NCBI GenBank assembly: GCA_022759165.1
Contig: JAEMPT010000120.1
Coordinates: 1 to 22,764 of the forward strand
Direction: 5' to 3'
DNA length: 22,764 nt
Origin: Thermoprotei archaeon
Lineage (GTDB): Archaea; Thermoproteota; Thermoprotei_A; Sulfolobales; Fervidicoccaceae
Shown: piece after piece, positions 13,164 to 22,669 of the stretch
How the letters are laid out: the number at the start of each line of letters is the position of its first letter
Numbering within the stretch: the stretch's first letter is position 1
Notes under the pieces: generated by a model
The model's input: the letters and a program-made list of their open reading frames with translations, nothing else
What the model was told of the DNA's origin: nothing
The model's database searches: none
Program-made: the position numbers and the translations under genes

Positions 13164-13910
13164 TCATATAGACCCGGTTAAAAGTATTTTCGCGAGTTTC
13201 TCGTAAACTTTATTTTCTGTAACAATGTTTTTTAACTTCAAAATCGTTTTATCGATATCATATCTAACCTTAACAACATAAAAATTCATCTTTTCAGTAT
13301 CAAGTATAGCGTAAGAAGCTCTGGGATCTCCATCGCGGGGTTGCCCTACGCTTCCGGGATTCAAGACCCTAACTCCTTCAATAGACATATCCATAGGTAT
13401 ATGAGTGTGTCCCGCAATTACGATACCTGGCTTAAGTTGCATAGATCGGCGCATCGAGACTGTAGACGGAGAAAGCATAAGTTTTAATGTCTCTATAGGT
13501 AAGTTGGGTAGCATGTACTCATAGAGGGGATTTCTTGGGCTGCCGTGTACTAAGACAAGCCTCTTTCCTTCTAACTCCGTTTCAATATATGGGTTTAAGC
13601 TTCTTAGCCATTTTATCTGATCTTCCGATAATAACTTCATTGAGATATTGATCCTTGTATAGACGCTGAGCTCATGTGTTTTCTCGCCACAACCGCAATC
13701 TACTCCATACGCTACGGCTTTGTCGTGGTTACCTAAAATCATGAAGCGAGGGTTGAGTTCTCGGACGAAGTCTACGACCTTTTCTGGCTCGGGCCCATAG
13801 TCCACAAGATCGCCGAGGATTATGACTTCCTCCCACCTCTCAGCGTTCTCGATAACAGATTTTAGGGATTCAAAATTGCCATGGATGTCTGATAAGATAA
13901 GGACCTTCGT
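13164..13910 (-). CDS. Metallophosphoesterase, apparent ACG start
   Basis: This is a YfcE/MJ0936-type calcineurin-like phosphoesterase. All metal-binding motifs are present: SDIHGN (residues 7-12), GDLVDYG (33-39), GNHD (60-63), VHGSPR (about 121-126) and GHTH (167-170), then LNPGSVGQPRDG. The family hydrolyses phosphodiesters or phosphomonoesters; the substrate is unknown. The first canonical start in frame is GTG 13805, which would delete SDIHGN and GD. Upstream the frame has only 35 more codons before TGA 13911-13913. None of them is ATG, GTG or TTG. ACG at 13910 gives xKVLILSDIHGN, exactly where family members start. GGTG ends 6 nt before it, and a TATA-like tttttatt lies at about 13945-13953. 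The alternative is TTG 13916 plus a one-base deletion. Confidence 0.9.
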   Translation of the reverse strand, partial: TKVLILSDIHGNFESLKSVIENAERWEEVIILGDLVDYGPEPEKVVDFVRELNPRFMILGNHDKAVAYGVDCGCGEKTHELSVYTRINISMKLLSEDQIKWLRSLNPYIETELEGKRLVLVHGSPRNPLYEYMLPNLPIETLKLMLSPSTVSMRRSMQLKPGIVIAGHTHIPMDMSIEGVRVLNPGSVGQPRDGDPRASYAILDTEKMNFYVVKVRYDIDKTILKLKNIVTENKVYEKLAKILLTGSI

Positions 13911-14029
13911 TCAAACCACCTTTAGATGTTATTTCGATGAGAAAAATAAAAACTTAGGTTTGCATATAATATTCGAAATAAGTTGCTATAAGATAGTACT
14001 ATGAGCGTTTATACAAAAGGGGAACTCAA

Positions 14030-14584
14030 ATGCGAATGAAAAGCCTAGTTTTGTTGATGTTCGTTATCTTTTTGATGGGGGGGATGCTGGGCTATCTTTC
14101 GGCAAAGGTGGCCCCCACCGGGGTCGCCGAGGGAGTCATGAATACATTCGGGGAAAAGGTCAAAACAATTAGGTTTGCTCCCTTTTCCTTCTGGTCCGTC
14201 GTTCTGATATTCATCAATAACTTAACAGTCGCATTACTCATGTACATACTAGGAATAACTGTCGTGCTCCCTTCCTTGATAGTACTTTTAAATGGGGCCG
14301 TTGCTGGAGTCGTCGTAGCCTTTGCGGAAAATAAAGGAATAAGTTCTGCTCTTGCGATTTTATCCATGGTCCCTCATGGCATTTTTGAGCTCTCCGCGTT
14401 TTTTATCTCTGCTTCCTATGGAACTATGTTGGGGGTAATGTTCTGGAAGAGGGTACTGGGTAAAGATGGAGAACTGCGCTCGTTGGTTGCGAAAATGCCA
14501 TTCTATGTCGCTTTTACAATCGCTCTTTTATTATTAGCTGCTTTCATTGAAGCCTTCATTTCTCCTCTGATTTTCACCATCTGA
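14030..14584 (+). CDS. SpoIIM/DUF95 family membrane protein
   Basis: This 184-residue integral membrane protein is related to stage II sporulation protein M (DUF95). It has an N-terminal helix, then FINNLTVALLMYILGI, LNGAVAGVVVAFAENKG, MVPHGIFELSAFFISASYGTMLG and a C-terminal hydrophobic helix. The Asn-Asn pair, LNGAxxG and PHGIFEL motifs are those shared by archaeal members. The function outside spore formers is unknown. ATG 14030 is followed by a second ATG at 14036, with only a weak GGGG upstream. It is divergent from the phosphoesterase, and the 120-bp gap holds both promoters. Confidence 0.8.
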   Translation: MRMKSLVLLMFVIFLMGGMLGYLSAKVAPTGVAEGVMNTFGEKVKTIRFAPFSFWSVVLIFINNLTVALLMYILGITVVLPSLIVLLNGAVAGVVVAFAENKGISSALAILSMVPHGIFELSAFFISASYGTMLGVMFWKRVLGKDGELRSLVAKMPFYVAFTIALLLLAAFIEAFISPLIFTI

Positions 14585-14837
14585 TTGATCTTTCACGTCT
14601 TGAATTGCAACGTCTAAGGCATAAAAGTGATAACAACGAATCACCGTTGCTGATGTTGATAATCATAAAAATGTGACCAATCTGTAATATTAAATTGGGA
14701 GGGTCCGCTTTTTTAAAAATCCTGGGATCTTTCTGGCGATTTATTCTTAATTGCACATTGTTTAGTTCTCCTTCATTTAAGCGCATAACGATTTAATGAA
14801 TGGAAAATATCATGTCATAGAGTTTGGGTGCAAAGAA
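14585..14837. other. Intergenic region upstream of purA
   Basis: No separate gene seen. The TATA-like gatttaatg at about 14789-14797 would start a purA leader near 14818. GGGTG at 14826-14830 is the purA ribosome-binding site, 7 nt before TTG 14838. Confidence 0.4.
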
Positions 14838-15848
14838 TTGCTTATTGTATTGGTCGGTGGGTTCTTTGGAGACGAAGGTAAAGGAAAGATCGGAGCTTAT
14901 CTCTCCTTGGCGAACAAACCTAAATACGCTGTTAGGACGGGGTCAATAAATGCCGGTCACACCGTATATTATGAGGGAAAAGTTTACAAGCTTAGGAGCA
15001 TACCCTCGGGTTTCGTGAGCCCTACCACGACTCTTCTCATAGCTCCAGGAGCGCTTGTCAGGCTAGATGTTCTAATGAATGAATTAAGAGACCTCAGAAT
15101 TAATGATAGGACTTTCTTAGACTTCAATACCGGTATTATAGAGAAGGAGCATGTCGAAAGAGAGAAGAACGATTCGATGCTAACTTCAATCGGGTCTACT
15201 TTCCAGGGAGTTGGTGCTGCTATGTCTGACAGGGTGCTGAGGAGGCTCAGGCTCGCTAGAGATGTAGACGAACTAAGAGGGATGTTAATCGATGTCCCTG
15301 GTGCGGTGAGAAGGGCTTTAGAGATGGGGGATGAGGTTCTGGTTGAGGGCACTCAAGGAACTTTCCTATCGCTTTACCATGGCACATATCCTTACGTAAC
15401 TAGCAGGGACACGACCGCTTCGGGGATACTCTCAGAAGTAGGCATTGGTCCTAAAGATGCTGATGAGGTGTTAATCGTTTTCAAGTCGTTCATAACAAGG
15501 GTTGGAGAGGGGCCTCTTGAAGGTGAAATGGTGAAAGAAGAGATTGAAAAGCTTGGCCTAGTTGAAAAGGGAACAGTTACTGGAAGAATGAGAAGAGTGG
15601 CCCCGTTCAACATAGATCTCGCTAAAAGGGCTGTGATGCTGAACTCAGCCACACAAGCTGCGATAACTAAGTTGGACTGGATTTTCAAGGAAGCTCACGG
15701 GATCAATAAGTGGAGCGCTCTACCCAATGAGGCGAGAAGGTGGGTTGAAGATATTGAGAACCAGATTAAAGTACCTATCACTCTCATCGGCACTGGAGAA
15801 GATGCTATGCATGTTATCGACAGAAGGAAAGATTTGGGGGTTAACTAA
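14838..15848 (+). CDS. purA: Adenylosuccinate synthetase (short archaeal type)
   Basis: PurA makes adenylosuccinate from IMP, aspartate and GTP. The GTP-binding motif GDEGKGK is at residues 11-17. NAGHTVYYEG follows, then QGTFLSLYHGTYPYVTSRDTTASG and TRVGEGPLEGE. At 336 residues it is the short archaeal form, about 90 residues below bacterial enzymes. The frame opens at 14796, but the first 14 codons are not family sequence. TTG 14838 with GGGTG 7 nt upstream gives MLIVLVGGFFGDEGKGK, so it is chosen. Its stop overlaps the purB start (TAATG), so purA and purB are coupled and together turn IMP into AMP. Confidence 0.95.
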   Translation: MLIVLVGGFFGDEGKGKIGAYLSLANKPKYAVRTGSINAGHTVYYEGKVYKLRSIPSGFVSPTTTLLIAPGALVRLDVLMNELRDLRINDRTFLDFNTGIIEKEHVEREKNDSMLTSIGSTFQGVGAAMSDRVLRRLRLARDVDELRGMLIDVPGAVRRALEMGDEVLVEGTQGTFLSLYHGTYPYVTSRDTTASGILSEVGIGPKDADEVLIVFKSFITRVGEGPLEGEMVKEEIEKLGLVEKGTVTGRMRRVAPFNIDLAKRAVMLNSATQAAITKLDWIFKEAHGINKWSALPNEARRWVEDIENQIKVPITLIGTGEDAMHVIDRRKDLGVN

Positions 15849-17194
15849 TGGTGAATCTTGATGCTTTTTGCGTGTTCGACTGGAGATACGGTTCAGGAGA
15901 GATGAGGAGTCTGTTCTCCTATGAAAAAATAGTAAAAACATACATAGAAGTTGAGAATGCTCTTCTTAATGCACTGGCTGAAGTTGGCATTGCACCAAGC
16001 ATTTGCAGAGATCATATAAAAATATGCGGAAAGGATGTAGGTGCAAAAGAGGTTTATGAGAGAGAGAAGATCTTAGGGCATGATATTGCTTCACTAGCCT
16101 ATATTCTGGGGGAAAAGTGCGGTGAGTGCGGTAATTTTGTCCATTTGGGGGCAACGAGCTATGATATTGTAGATACCACGTGGGCCATGATAATAAGAGA
16201 CGCTATCTCTATAATAAAATTGAAGCTGAAAAAGGTGATAAGTGACCTTATAGAGCTTTCCTGGAAATATGCCGATTCTATCGCACCAGGAAGAACGCAT
16301 GGCCAACATGCTTTACCAATAACATTCGGCTTTAAATTTGCGAACTATGCATATGAACTCGCTAGAAGTTTAGAACGATTGAAGGATGCGGAAAAAAGAG
16401 TTATCAAGTCTAAGGTTTCGGGTGCCGTTGGCACGATGGCTGCGTGGGAGGAGAAAGGGTTGGAAATTGAGAAATTGGTTAGCAAACAGTTAGGTGTTGA
16501 ACCACATGTTATAAGCACTCAGGTTGCTCCTAGGGACGGTTTTGCTGAATTGATTTCTTCTTTGGCTATATTAGCATCGCAACTAGATAGGTTCGCCTTA
16601 GAGGTTAGGGAACTCTCAAGGACAGAGGTCGGGGAAATGTATGAGGTTTCTGAGAGGGTGGGAAGCAGTGCAATGCCGCATAAAAGGAACCCGGTAACAG
16701 CTGAGAGAATTTCTGGCCTTGCTAAAGTAGTCAGGTCCCTCGTTTTGGCCTCCCTTGAGAATGTGCCGTTGATGCATGAAAGAGATCTTACCAATAGTTC
16801 CAGTGAGAGGGTGATTTTGCCTCACGCCTTCATGGCCGTAGACCAGATGTTAGAGGATACGCTCATCTTACTTGAGTCCATCTATATAGATGAGAAGGCT
16901 GCAAGGGAAAATTTGGAGCTGACTAGGGGCGCGATATTAAGTGAAAAATTAGTCGTGCTTTTAGTGGAGAGAGGATATCCGAGGCATGAGGCCCATAAAA
17001 GAGTCATGCAGTTGGTTAGATCCATGGATGAAAACGATAATTTCATAGATGTTGTAGCTAGAGACGAAGAACTGTCAAAGGTTATTGAAAAAGATGTTTT
17101 GGAGAAGGAGCTTAAGCCGGATAAGTATCTAGGAAGCTACAGAAGGCTCATAGATAGAGCTACAAAATATGCTGAAGATGTTTTGAAATTCTGA
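15848..17194 (+). CDS. purB: Adenylosuccinate lyase
   Basis: PurB cleaves fumarate from adenylosuccinate (to AMP) and from SAICAR in purine synthesis. It is a 448-residue member of the fumarase/aspartase superfamily. The catalytic region GRTHGQHALP is at 148-157, and the signature loop GSSAMPHKRNP at 272-282. Further on are the helical bundle residues (ENVPLMHERDLTNSSSERVILP) and the C-terminal domain. ATG 15848 shares its A with the purA TAA stop. GGGGGTTA just upstream serves as ribosome-binding site. Downstream it converges with the AT-rich ATPase gene. Confidence 0.96.
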   Translation: MVNLDAFCVFDWRYGSGEMRSLFSYEKIVKTYIEVENALLNALAEVGIAPSICRDHIKICGKDVGAKEVYEREKILGHDIASLAYILGEKCGECGNFVHLGATSYDIVDTTWAMIIRDAISIIKLKLKKVISDLIELSWKYADSIAPGRTHGQHALPITFGFKFANYAYELARSLERLKDAEKRVIKSKVSGAVGTMAAWEEKGLEIEKLVSKQLGVEPHVISTQVAPRDGFAELISSLAILASQLDRFALEVRELSRTEVGEMYEVSERVGSSAMPHKRNPVTAERISGLAKVVRSLVLASLENVPLMHERDLTNSSSERVILPHAFMAVDQMLEDTLILLESIYIDEKAARENLELTRGAILSEKLVVLLVERGYPRHEAHKRVMQLVRSMDENDNFIDVVARDEELSKVIEKDVLEKELKPDKYLGSYRRLIDRATKYAEDVLKF

Positions 17195-17423
17195 ACGTTC
17201 TCTAGGCATGAATTTTTTAAAATATAAGTCAGCCTATAATCTTATTTCCCAAGAATTCTCTTGGCGAATTTTTTTGAATGCTTCGATCTTATATAAAATT
17301 TTTGTGGCCAGCGATCGCTTTAGTTGCCAGGTCCGATTAACAAACAGAAATTCTCATAGCATCAAAAAGATTATAAGTTTAAAAATTACAGCATGAAACT
17401 CTATGAAAGTCTGACATTGAATA
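17195..17423. other. Intergenic gap with orphan TATA box
   Basis: There is no gene between the convergent purB and ATPase ends. The strongest TATA-like sequence of the gap, cttatataaaa at about 17288-17298 (+), has no gene after it; a transcript would begin near 17320 in tagttgccaggtccg. It could drive a small or antisense RNA towards the ATPase 3' end. Confidence 0.25.
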
Positions 17424-18533
<1,110 letters not shown>

Positions 18534-18544
18534 AATAAATATTA
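18534..18544 (-). promoter_or_regulatory. TATA box of ATPase gene
   Basis: aatatttatta on the minus strand immediately follows the tandem palindromes and predicts a start near 18512, inside them. Confidence 0.5.
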
Positions 18545-18583
18545 CGATAACACGAATTCGATTACAACCATTAACTCTATAAA

Positions 18584-18823
18584 TCAGCCAGAAATATGAA
18601 GAAATCGGATGCTTCTTTGACCGACCACCTCGGCTATATTCCTCCTGAGCTCCTCGTTTTTTATCCTGATAGCAGACCATAATAGGAGGGAACCGTCGGT
18701 AGGTGCCATAAGGGCTGCTTCCATTATTTTTCTTAAATCGTTCTCAGGTATCTTTTTCCTTTCGTATGACCTTATTGAACGCCTTGATAGTATAGCTTTT
18801 AGGTTATCTCTGTTATTTTTAAG
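18584..18823 (-). pseudogene. Truncated nitroreductase-family remnant
   Basis: An open stretch of 79 codons translates to the N-terminal third of a nitroreductase. RRSIRSYERKKIPENDL is the FMN-binding start of the family. RKIMEAALMAPTDGSLLLW follows the usual xxAAxxAPSxxNxQPW pattern, and AIRIKNEELRRNIAEVVGQ matches the next strand and helix. It then stops at TGA 18584-18586, whereas family members run to roughly 170-220 residues. No canonical start is in frame after TGA 18824-18826, although AAGGTGA lies right there. I find no C-terminal remainder on the other side of the ATPase gene. It is best read as a decayed gene cut when the ATPase segment arrived. Confidence 0.7.
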
Positions 18824-19249
18824 TCACCTTCTCCCGAGTTATTACCCGACCAAAAGGCCGAAATCGTTCTCTCTCCTCTAATATGCAAGTGACTAGGTTT
18901 AAGATTTCATTGGTTTAAAATGGCCTAAATGAATTGCCTTTCTACAGAAACACTGAGGCTTAAGAAGAACGGGATTGCATTGCCTCGTCGTCTTGCCATT
19001 TTGAACAGCTTAAACTGAGCGATTATATTTTTCTTATATTGGAGGATCTGTTTTTGTTGTTCTAAAAGCTATTTAGGCGCTGACCTTGACTATATAGCTT
19101 CTCTAAATATTCTTTCTACAGACTAGTACTGCTCATAGGTCCAAGCAGACAGAAACACTATTGGTTTTTCCCCTTTTACTGGTATTGGAAAAAAATATCT
19201 AGATGGGAACATTTTATTATTTGATTAAAATTCTGAAGAGGTTATTTCC
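18824..19249. other. Intergenic region before ggt, no gene seen
   Basis: I find no protein, tRNA or clear RNA. Short stop-interrupted frames on both strands look like decayed sequence. The motif cagaaacact occurs twice (near 18953 and 19151). ttttattatttgatt near 19212-19226 may be the ggt promoter, and GAGGTT at 19238-19243 is its ribosome-binding site. Confidence 0.3.
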
Positions 19250-20734
19250 GTGAAAATAGCATATGGGACGATGGGAGTATCAGCGGATCACCCGCTCGCT
19301 GTAAAGGTGGGAATAGACGTATTGGAAGAGGGGGGGAATGCCTTCGATGCCGCTATAGCTGTTAGTGCGGCTCTAAGCGTTCTCCAGCCACAGAGCGGAG
19401 GGCCGGGGGGAGACGCGTTCGCTTTACTCATCGGTGAAGGGGAAATGAAGGCTTTTGCCTCCAATGGTAAATCTTTTTCGGGTTTCGATGCGGAGAGATT
19501 TATTGCTGAAGGGCCTAAGAGGGGGCCTCTTACTGTTACTGTCCCTGGTCTAGTTAGTTTGTGGGGGAAGCTGAACGAGGATTTCGGGACTATGCCTCTA
19601 AATGACCTCTTGCAACCCGCAATATCCCTAGCATACAACGGTTTTAGTGCAGGCTACATGTTAGCTACAGCTTCTTCTTCCTCTGAAAAAGAACTCGAAA
19701 AATACAGGTGGAGCAGATATTTCAGGGGAATACAGCCGGGAGACTTCATTACGAACAGAGATATGGCTAGAACGTTGAGGGCAATAGCTGAACGAGGTTG
19801 GAGCGACTTTTATGAAGGTAATCTAGCCGAATCTATTCTAAGAGAACTAGAAGAGCAGGGGGTGATTGGGGAGGCAGATGACCTGAGAAAGCATAAAGCG
19901 GTTGAAGTTGAGCCTTTGAAGCTGGATGTCGAAGGTATGGTATTATATGAGTTACCCCCGAGCACGCATGGGATAACTACCTTGCATTTGATTTCCGCAC
20001 TTCACGAACTAGGTTTAGACGGCATGGATTTTGGAGATCCGAAGAGAGTTCTTGCTTGGAGAGAGCCCGTGAGAATTTCATATGAGTTTAGGGACAGCCA
20101 AATCGGAGACCCTGATTTCATGAGCTTAGATGTTACTAAAATGACAAGGTACTCAGACATAAAGGAAAGGGCTCGGTCAGGAATAAGTGGAGGAATTGGA
20201 AAAGATACAACGTTCTTTATCGTAGCTGACGGCGAGTACCTATTAGGTTTCATTCAGAGTCTCTTTAATCCGTTCGGCTCGGGCCTTGTAGTTGGAGGCT
20301 TTCCGGTGCAGAACAGAGGACTTGGATTCGCTAGGAAAAGAGGAATTCCCAACAGTCCCGCCCCCAGGAAAAGGCCTCTGCATACGCTCTCGATATTGGG
20401 GATCGATGAGGGAAACGCTTGGAGGATAGTTGGCTGTGTTGGAGGAGACGTGAGACCGCAATTGCACCTTAGAGCATATGAAAACTTATATGTGTATAGG
20501 ATGAATGACGCGCAAGCGCTTATGGCTCCGAGGTTCATATTCACTTCACCAACTGGAGAGCAAGTTGTGGAAGTAGAAGAAGGAATACGCTTCATTGAAG
20601 AGGGTGGCCTTAAGTTATTGAAAGTTCCGCTTTATGGAACTCACGGGCACATTCATACTGCAAGAATGGATGCTAGAGGTGCACTATTGCTTGCAAGCGA
20701 CCCGAGAACAGAAGGTATATCAATGGCGTTTTAG
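19250..20734 (+). CDS. ggt: Gamma-glutamyltransferase family protein
   Basis: This Ntn-hydrolase family protein cleaves or transfers gamma-glutamyl or related acyl groups after self-cleavage into two subunits. The N-terminal half has the family markers HPLAVKVGIDVLEEGGNAFDAAIAVSAALSVLQPQSGGPGGDAF and TVTVPGLVSLWGKL. The predicted cleavage site and nucleophile is T320 in GKDTTFFIV, followed by SLFNPFGSGLVVGGFPVQNRG. The 494 residues fit. There is no signal peptide, so it should act in the cytosol. The usual His after Thr-Thr is Phe, so its substrate may not be glutathione; it may be an acylase or an oxamate- or cyclic-peptide-type hydrolase. GTG 19250 has GAGGTT 6 nt upstream. asnB follows after 57 bp. 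Confidence 0.88.
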   Translation: MKIAYGTMGVSADHPLAVKVGIDVLEEGGNAFDAAIAVSAALSVLQPQSGGPGGDAFALLIGEGEMKAFASNGKSFSGFDAERFIAEGPKRGPLTVTVPGLVSLWGKLNEDFGTMPLNDLLQPAISLAYNGFSAGYMLATASSSSEKELEKYRWSRYFRGIQPGDFITNRDMARTLRAIAERGWSDFYEGNLAESILRELEEQGVIGEADDLRKHKAVEVEPLKLDVEGMVLYELPPSTHGITTLHLISALHELGLDGMDFGDPKRVLAWREPVRISYEFRDSQIGDPDFMSLDVTKMTRYSDIKERARSGISGGIGKDTTFFIVADGEYLLGFIQSLFNPFGSGLVVGGFPVQNRGLGFARKRGIPNSPAPRKRPLHTLSILGIDEGNAWRIVGCVGGDVRPQLHLRAYENLYVYRMNDAQALMAPRFIFTSPTGEQVVEVEEGIRFIEEGGLKLLKVPLYGTHGHIHTARMDARGALLLASDPRTEGISMAF

Positions 20735-20757
20735 CTATGTTAAATGGTTTTATTTTT

Positions 20758-20777
20758 CTTTATATTTTTTATAAAGT
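20758..20777 (+). promoter_or_regulatory. Promoter region of asnB
   Basis: ctttatattttttataaag contains one or two TATA-like boxes 15-34 bp before ATG 20792. GTGAGGTT at about 20776-20783 is the ribosome-binding site. Confidence 0.5.
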
Positions 20778-20791
20778 GAGGTTTTGAAAGT

Positions 20792-22669
20792 ATGTGCGGT
20801 ATAGCTGGGGCGATCGCGAAGGAAGGAACTATAGATTATGAAGGATTTAAGAAGATGTTGGAACTTATGGTGCATAGAGGCCCTGACGATGAAGGGATGT
20901 TTTATAGTAATATTGTAGCTTTAGGAAATAGGAGGCTCTCCATTCTAGATCCTACCCCCAATGGAAAACAGCCGATGGCTCGTGGCGATCTTGTGCTCGT
21001 GCTCAATGGAGAGATCTATAATTATAGAGAGCTCAGGGAAGAGCTTAGACAAATAGGTTATAGTTTCAACAGTGATACTGATACCGAAGTTTTGCTTACG
21101 GCTATACTTGAATGGGGACTTGAAAACGCGCTTAAGAAGATAATTGGAATGTATGCATTCCTCTTTTATAATAAATCAAAAGGAATTTTATGCGGGGCAA
21201 GAGACAGGTTTGGAATAAAGCCTCTTTTATATGCAAGGCAAGGAAACGCCGTTTACTTTGCATCTGAGATAAAAGCCTTTAAAGCTGTCATGGAGCTGAA
21301 GCCAAATGCTAGAAGAATTGCCCAGTACCTTTCCTTCAATAGACCTAAGACAAACGAAACCTTCTTTGAGGGCGTTTTCTCGGTCCCCCCAGCTTCTTAC
21401 TTCTGCACTGATGGGGGAGACCTAGGATTTAAACGATATTGGTATCTTAATACACAGGAAAGAGATTGGAGAATTCAAGATGCCGTAACCGAGTGGAAGA
21501 GAGCTTTCGAGGATAGCGTAAGGCTACATCTCAGAACAGATGTACCGCTGGCGTTTGCCTTGAGCGGGGGCGTGGATTCTTCCTCACTCTTAGCGTTCAC
21601 GAAGAAGCTCTTAGATGAGGGTCTCAAGGAAAGAGGTTTTACTGAGGATAGTCTGAAGGTGTTCACCGTTTCAGTCGATGATGAAGATATTGATGAATCA
21701 AAATACGCGAAGGACATCGCCAAAAGCCTAGGGCTTGAGAAAAATCTTGAAGTGATAAAGGTAAGTAGTAGCAACATAAGCATGGATGAGCTCAAGAAAA
21801 TGATATATTATTTAGAAGAGCCTCCGGAAGGACCCAGCAGCATACTTCATTGGTTGATGATGGAAAGGGTGAAGAAAAACTCAAAGGATCTGAAGGTTTT
21901 GATCAATGGGCAAGGCGGTGATGAGCTGCTTGCAGGATACCATGCGTATATTCCCATATATTTGAGGGAAGTTATCGCTAAAAAGGGCATTCTCAGAGCC
22001 ATGGAAGAGGCTTGGAAGCTCAGGAGCTATATAATGGATAAGTTCACCCTGGGGCTCAAAGTGATGCTGGGGTTCAGGAAAAGAGTTTCCACGGGGATCC
22101 TCAACGATGAGGTCTTAAGTCTCGTTGATAGTGAGCAGGGGGAAAAGATCGTGAGCCTCAACGACGCCTTGAGGAAGGATCTCACGGGTGGTAGATTGCT
22201 TGAGATATTGAGGACAGAAGATAGGTCTAGCATGGCTTTTAGTATAGAAATTAGGGTCCCCTATGTCAACCACGTTCTCGCAGAGCTATCACTTTCGATG
22301 CCGGCTGAGCTTAAGATAAGGGAAGGCTATACAAAATGGATACATAGGAAGGCCTCCGCTGGTATGTTGCCGAGAGATATATTGTGGAATAGGAGAAAAA
22401 TCGGGTTTCAAGCTCCAGAGAAAAAGTGGCTTTTCGGGCTAAGAGATTTGTTCTCCTCTTTGATGAGAGATTCTTATTTGGTTAAGACTGGAATTTTGAA
22501 AAAGGAAGCCGCAAAGAAGTTAGCTGATGATGTTATTAAGGGAAACGTGAGCAGAGACTATGCGAGGCTTTTCTGGAGAATACTGTTCGCTGAGCTCTGG
22601 ATGAGGGTCTATTTTGGAGAGGCTGACCTCTCCTTGCCATTATATGCGAGGCTTTCAAAGCCAAATTAG
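20792..22669 (+). CDS. asnB: Asparagine synthetase B (glutamine-hydrolysing)
   Basis: AsnB makes asparagine from aspartate, ATP and glutamine. The N-terminal glutaminase domain begins MCGIAGA, with Cys2 as nucleophile after removal of Met, and keeps VHRGPDDEG, LGNRRLSILD and LVLNGEIYNY. The ATP-pyrophosphatase loop SGGVDS is at 258-263. LINGQGGDELLAGYH, SMAFSIEIRVPYVNH and WNRRKIGFQAPEKKW complete the synthetase domain. The 625-residue length fits; related amidotransferases of cell-surface sugar pathways cannot be fully excluded. The last dozen codons coincide with a copy of the dispersed repeat, so the C-terminal tail YARLSKPN is probably repeat-derived. Confidence 0.93.
   Translation: MCGIAGAIAKEGTIDYEGFKKMLELMVHRGPDDEGMFYSNIVALGNRRLSILDPTPNGKQPMARGDLVLVLNGEIYNYRELREELRQIGYSFNSDTDTEVLLTAILEWGLENALKKIIGMYAFLFYNKSKGILCGARDRFGIKPLLYARQGNAVYFASEIKAFKAVMELKPNARRIAQYLSFNRPKTNETFFEGVFSVPPASYFCTDGGDLGFKRYWYLNTQERDWRIQDAVTEWKRAFEDSVRLHLRTDVPLAFALSGGVDSSSLLAFTKKLLDEGLKERGFTEDSLKVFTVSVDDEDIDESKYAKDIAKSLGLEKNLEVIKVSSSNISMDELKKMIYYLEEPPEGPSSILHWLMMERVKKNSKDLKVLINGQGGDELLAGYHAYIPIYLREVIAKKGILRAMEEAWKLRSYIMDKFTLGLKVMLGFRKRVSTGILNDEVLSLVDSEQGEKIVSLNDALRKDLTGGRLLEILRTEDRSSMAFSIEIRVPYVNHVLAELSLSMPAELKIREGYTKWIHRKASAGMLPRDILWNRRKIGFQAPEKKWLFGLRDLFSSLMRDSYLVKTGILKKEAAKKLADDVIKGNVSRDYARLFWRILFAELWMRVYFGEADLSLPLYARLSKPN
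22632..22663 (+). repeat. Dispersed hairpin-tail repeat within end of asnB
   Basis: CCTTGC pairs with GCGAGG around a short loop and is followed by CTTTCAAAGCCAAA, resembling the family. It lies inside the coding sequence and ends just before the TAG stop, the only copy found in an accepted gene. Confidence 0.45.

Noticed and set aside
14605..14690. Possible C/D box guide RNA (GTGATAA, CTGA, TTGATAA)
   Set aside because: Box D is imperfect, the guide spacers are too long and there is no closing stem.
18840..19250. Possible small protein frames before ggt
   Set aside because: All are short, interrupted by stops and lack ribosome-binding sites or recognisable motifs.
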